6,763 nucleotides of DNA from Acidobacteriota bacterium. GTDB lineage: Bacteria; Acidobacteriota; Terriglobia; UBA7540. The notes below the pieces were generated by a model. It was not told the origin of the DNA. It worked only from the letters and a program-made list of their open reading frames with translations, and searched no databases. The translations under genes were made by a program, and so were the position numbers. The first letter of the stretch is position 1, and each line of letters begins with the position of its first letter. Location of the stretch: assembly GCA_021789565.1 (NCBI GenBank), contig JAJYJL010000249.1, positions 1,981-8,743 of the forward strand. The letters are read 5' to 3'. Below, one piece after another: positions 5,179 through 6,763 of this stretch.

Positions 5179-6763
5179 CTACTCTTCGTCCCTCGTCTCG
5201 GTTTGTGGCAGCGGTTGTGGACGAAGCCTCAGTTCAGGATGGTTCGATTGGCGCAGCCGGCTATTGAGCCCCCGCAACTCAGCGGCTTTGATTTCATTCC
5301 ACTGTTTCATCACGGTGCCAAACCTGGCATCGAGTATTTTAAGGGCCGCAAATTGCGCAGCGGTCGGCGCGGCATCAACCTCTTCGACCAGCCCATAGAA
5401 TGAAGCGGCCTGTCCGGTGACACCTTCGAGCGTTGGGGCAGCGGGCGCAGACTCATCAGACGATTCGGGCAAACTCAGGACCTCAGCAACTTTCCTTTTG
5501 AGGTCAGCAATCGGCGCCGCCAGCGGACCATTGTCCTGCGCTGACAGCTTCGTGAGGTCGTCGTTGAGCGCCCGCGCTTCGGCGACGGCCACGTAGCTCG
5601 TGTCCATCATCGAAACCAGTTTTGTTTCCATCTGGAATGCCTGCTCCAGGCCCATTTTCGGCGTTTTCACGCGGGGGTCCATTTTGACGGTAAGATGAGC
5701 GCTACAGGTGCGGCCGCCTGCGGTAAGACGCACGGTATATGCACCCGGCAAAACGAGCGGACCCTGTGGAGTTCGCGGCGTGTCATGAGGAACAGCAGAG
5801 ATCGGATAGGAAAAATGCTCAGACCTGGGCGGCGCGTAACGCAAGTCCCAGATCCAGCGGTGCATTCCTGCGGCGGTGGAGAGGACCTGCGGCTTCCGCA
5901 ACCAGAAGAGGGGAACGAAGACCTTCTGGAGTTGGTCCTCGGAGAGGCCGGGTTTGTCCGTGCTTGAATAGCGGCGCACGAGCTTGCCATTGGCGTCCAG
6001 GATTTCAAGCGTCACCGGGCCGCGCGCCGACTGCGACAGGTAGTAATCAATGATCGCGCCATCCGGCGGATTCTGTCCCATTGGCTCGTCCGGCGGAAGC
6101 GGTGTGTCGGTATTGGTGTCACGCCGGACCCGGATTGCCGTCTCCGGCTTGAAAAGGTTGATGACTGAATGTTCCACCTCAGTGTTAATCTGCCGCAACG
6201 GCGTGATGTCATCCAGGATCCAGAACGAACGCCCGTGCGTGCCCACGATCAAATCATTCTCGTGAATCCAAAGGTCGCGCATTGAAGTGTGCGGCAGGTT
6301 CAACTGTAAGCTCTGCCAGTGGTCTCCGTCATCGAACGATACCCACACCGCCGTTTCCGTGCCGGCAAAGAGTAGCCCCTTGCGGACAGGGTCTTCGCGC
6401 ACGGTATCGGCTGGCGCATCGTCCGGCAGGCCTGTGGTGATGAGTTTCCAGGTCTTGCCGCCGTCGTGCGTCCGATAGAGGTAAGGATGCATATCATCAA
6501 TGCGGAAGCCGTTGACTGAGGCATAAGCAGTTTGGTCATCAAAATGTGAAGCGACCATCTCCGTCACTTTGCTCCAGGGCGTTATACCCGGCGGCGTTAC
6601 GTTCTTCCAGTGTTTCCCGCCGTCATGCGTTACCCAGATCAGGCCGTCGTCGGTTCCCGCCCAGATGGTGTCCACGTCCACGAAGGACGGCGCAATCGCG
6701 TAAATCGCCCCGCGCACTTTGTGGGCATAAGGATCTTTGTCGGCAAGCGAGCCCAGGCTGGCG
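5179..6763 (-). CDS. Asp-box (BNR/VPS10-like) repeat protein, C-terminal part (partial)
   Basis: The frame is open from the right edge to a TAG at 5179-5181, giving 528 visible residues; no true start is present, because the GTG at 6715-6717 is an internal Val following AYAHK-type coding sequence. Three Asp-boxes (S/T-x-D-x-G-x-x-W) are seen: THDGGKHW (6607-6630), THDGGKTW (6448-6471) and SFDDGDHW (6316-6339), spaced for beta-propeller blades. After the blade GTHGRSFWILDDITPL, the tail holds a beta-rich part (GPVTLEILDANGKLVRRY, HRWIWDLRY, PGAYTVRLTAGG), then a charged helical region to the end. This is the architecture of the roughly 1,000-residue exported 'glycosyl hydrolase/sortilin-like' proteins that are abundant in Acidobacteriota. 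The glycosidase label is conventional: Asp-boxes are structural, and no catalytic residues can be identified. It is likely secreted, but the signal peptide would lie outside the window. Confidence 0.8.
   Translation of the reverse strand, partial: ASLGSLADKDPYAHKVRGAIYAIAPSFVDVDTIWAGTDDGLIWVTHDGGKHWKNVTPPGITPWSKVTEMVASHFDDQTAYASVNGFRIDDMHPYLYRTHDGGKTWKLITTGLPDDAPADTVREDPVRKGLLFAGTETAVWVSFDDGDHWQSLQLNLPHTSMRDLWIHENDLIVGTHGRSFWILDDITPLRQINTEVEHSVINLFKPETAIRVRRDTNTDTPLPPDEPMGQNPPDGAIIDYYLSQSARGPVTLEILDANGKLVRRYSSTDKPGLSEDQLQKVFVPLFWLRKPQVLSTAAGMHRWIWDLRYAPPRSEHFSYPISAVPHDTPRTPQGPLVLPGAYTVRLTAGGRTCSAHLTVKMDPRVKTPKMGLEQAFQMETKLVSMMDTSYVAVAEARALNDDLTKLSAQDNGPLAAPIADLKRKVAEVLSLPESSDESAPAAPTLEGVTGQAASFYGLVEEVDAAPTAAQFAALKILDARFGTVMKQWNEIKAAELRGLNSRLRQSNHPELRLRPQPLPQTETRDEE

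Noticed and set aside
1..6763. Insertion sequence, CRISPR array or attachment site
   Set aside because: No transposase or recombinase motifs, no spaced direct repeats and no tRNA sequence were seen on either strand.

Overview
The window looks like a chromosomal segment of a soil- or sediment-type bacterium, most likely Acidobacteriota. This is inferred from the moderately high GC, the many exported proteins with N-terminal signals, and the combination of a large Asp-box (BNR/VPS10-like) repeat protein, a signal-bearing carbohydrate-type enzyme, a Tat-type sulfatase relic and a Tat-exported aldo/keto-reductase-like protein. No rRNA, tRNA, CRISPR array, transposase, phage gene or long repeat was seen.

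Layout. Bases 1-762 (minus) hold the N-terminal 254 residues of a lipoprotein that resembles GH36/alpha-galactosidase-like proteins; its C-terminal part lies beyond the left edge. Bases 915-1148 (minus) hold a 77-codon relic that joins a Tat-like signal to the extreme C-terminus of a sulfatase, with the whole catalytic core missing. Bases 1363-2373 (minus) encode an unrecognised eight-helix membrane protein that seems to be an internal duplication of a four-helix unit. A 218-bp divergent spacer separates it from a plus-strand ACT + DUF5612 protein (2592-3248), a conserved family I associate mainly with methanogenic archaea. Facing it is a minus-strand SagB-type nitroreductase with an apparent signal peptide (3290-3970). 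From the next divergent spacer a plus-strand Tat-exported aldo/keto-reductase-fold protein runs to 5172. Six bases later it meets the end of a convergent minus-strand Asp-box repeat protein (5179 to the right edge), whose N-terminus is outside the window.

How the genes fit together. There is no obvious multi-gene operon. Most genes have their own ribosome binding site and sit in divergent or convergent pairs. The common theme is export: four of the five complete or partial genes with a visible N-terminus other than the ACT protein carry a signal sequence or a membrane domain suited to the envelope, and the fifth is the sulfatase relic. The alpha-galactosidase-like lipoprotein, the sulfatase relic and the Asp-box protein would suit polysaccharide breakdown outside the cytoplasm, but this is an inference from family resemblance. 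I found no convincing new multi-gene system. The points most worth a second look are the in-frame gutted sulfatase, the archaeal-looking ACT-DUF5612 protein, the orphan exported SagB-type enzyme, and the AKR-fold protein that has lost half of the usual catalytic tetrad.
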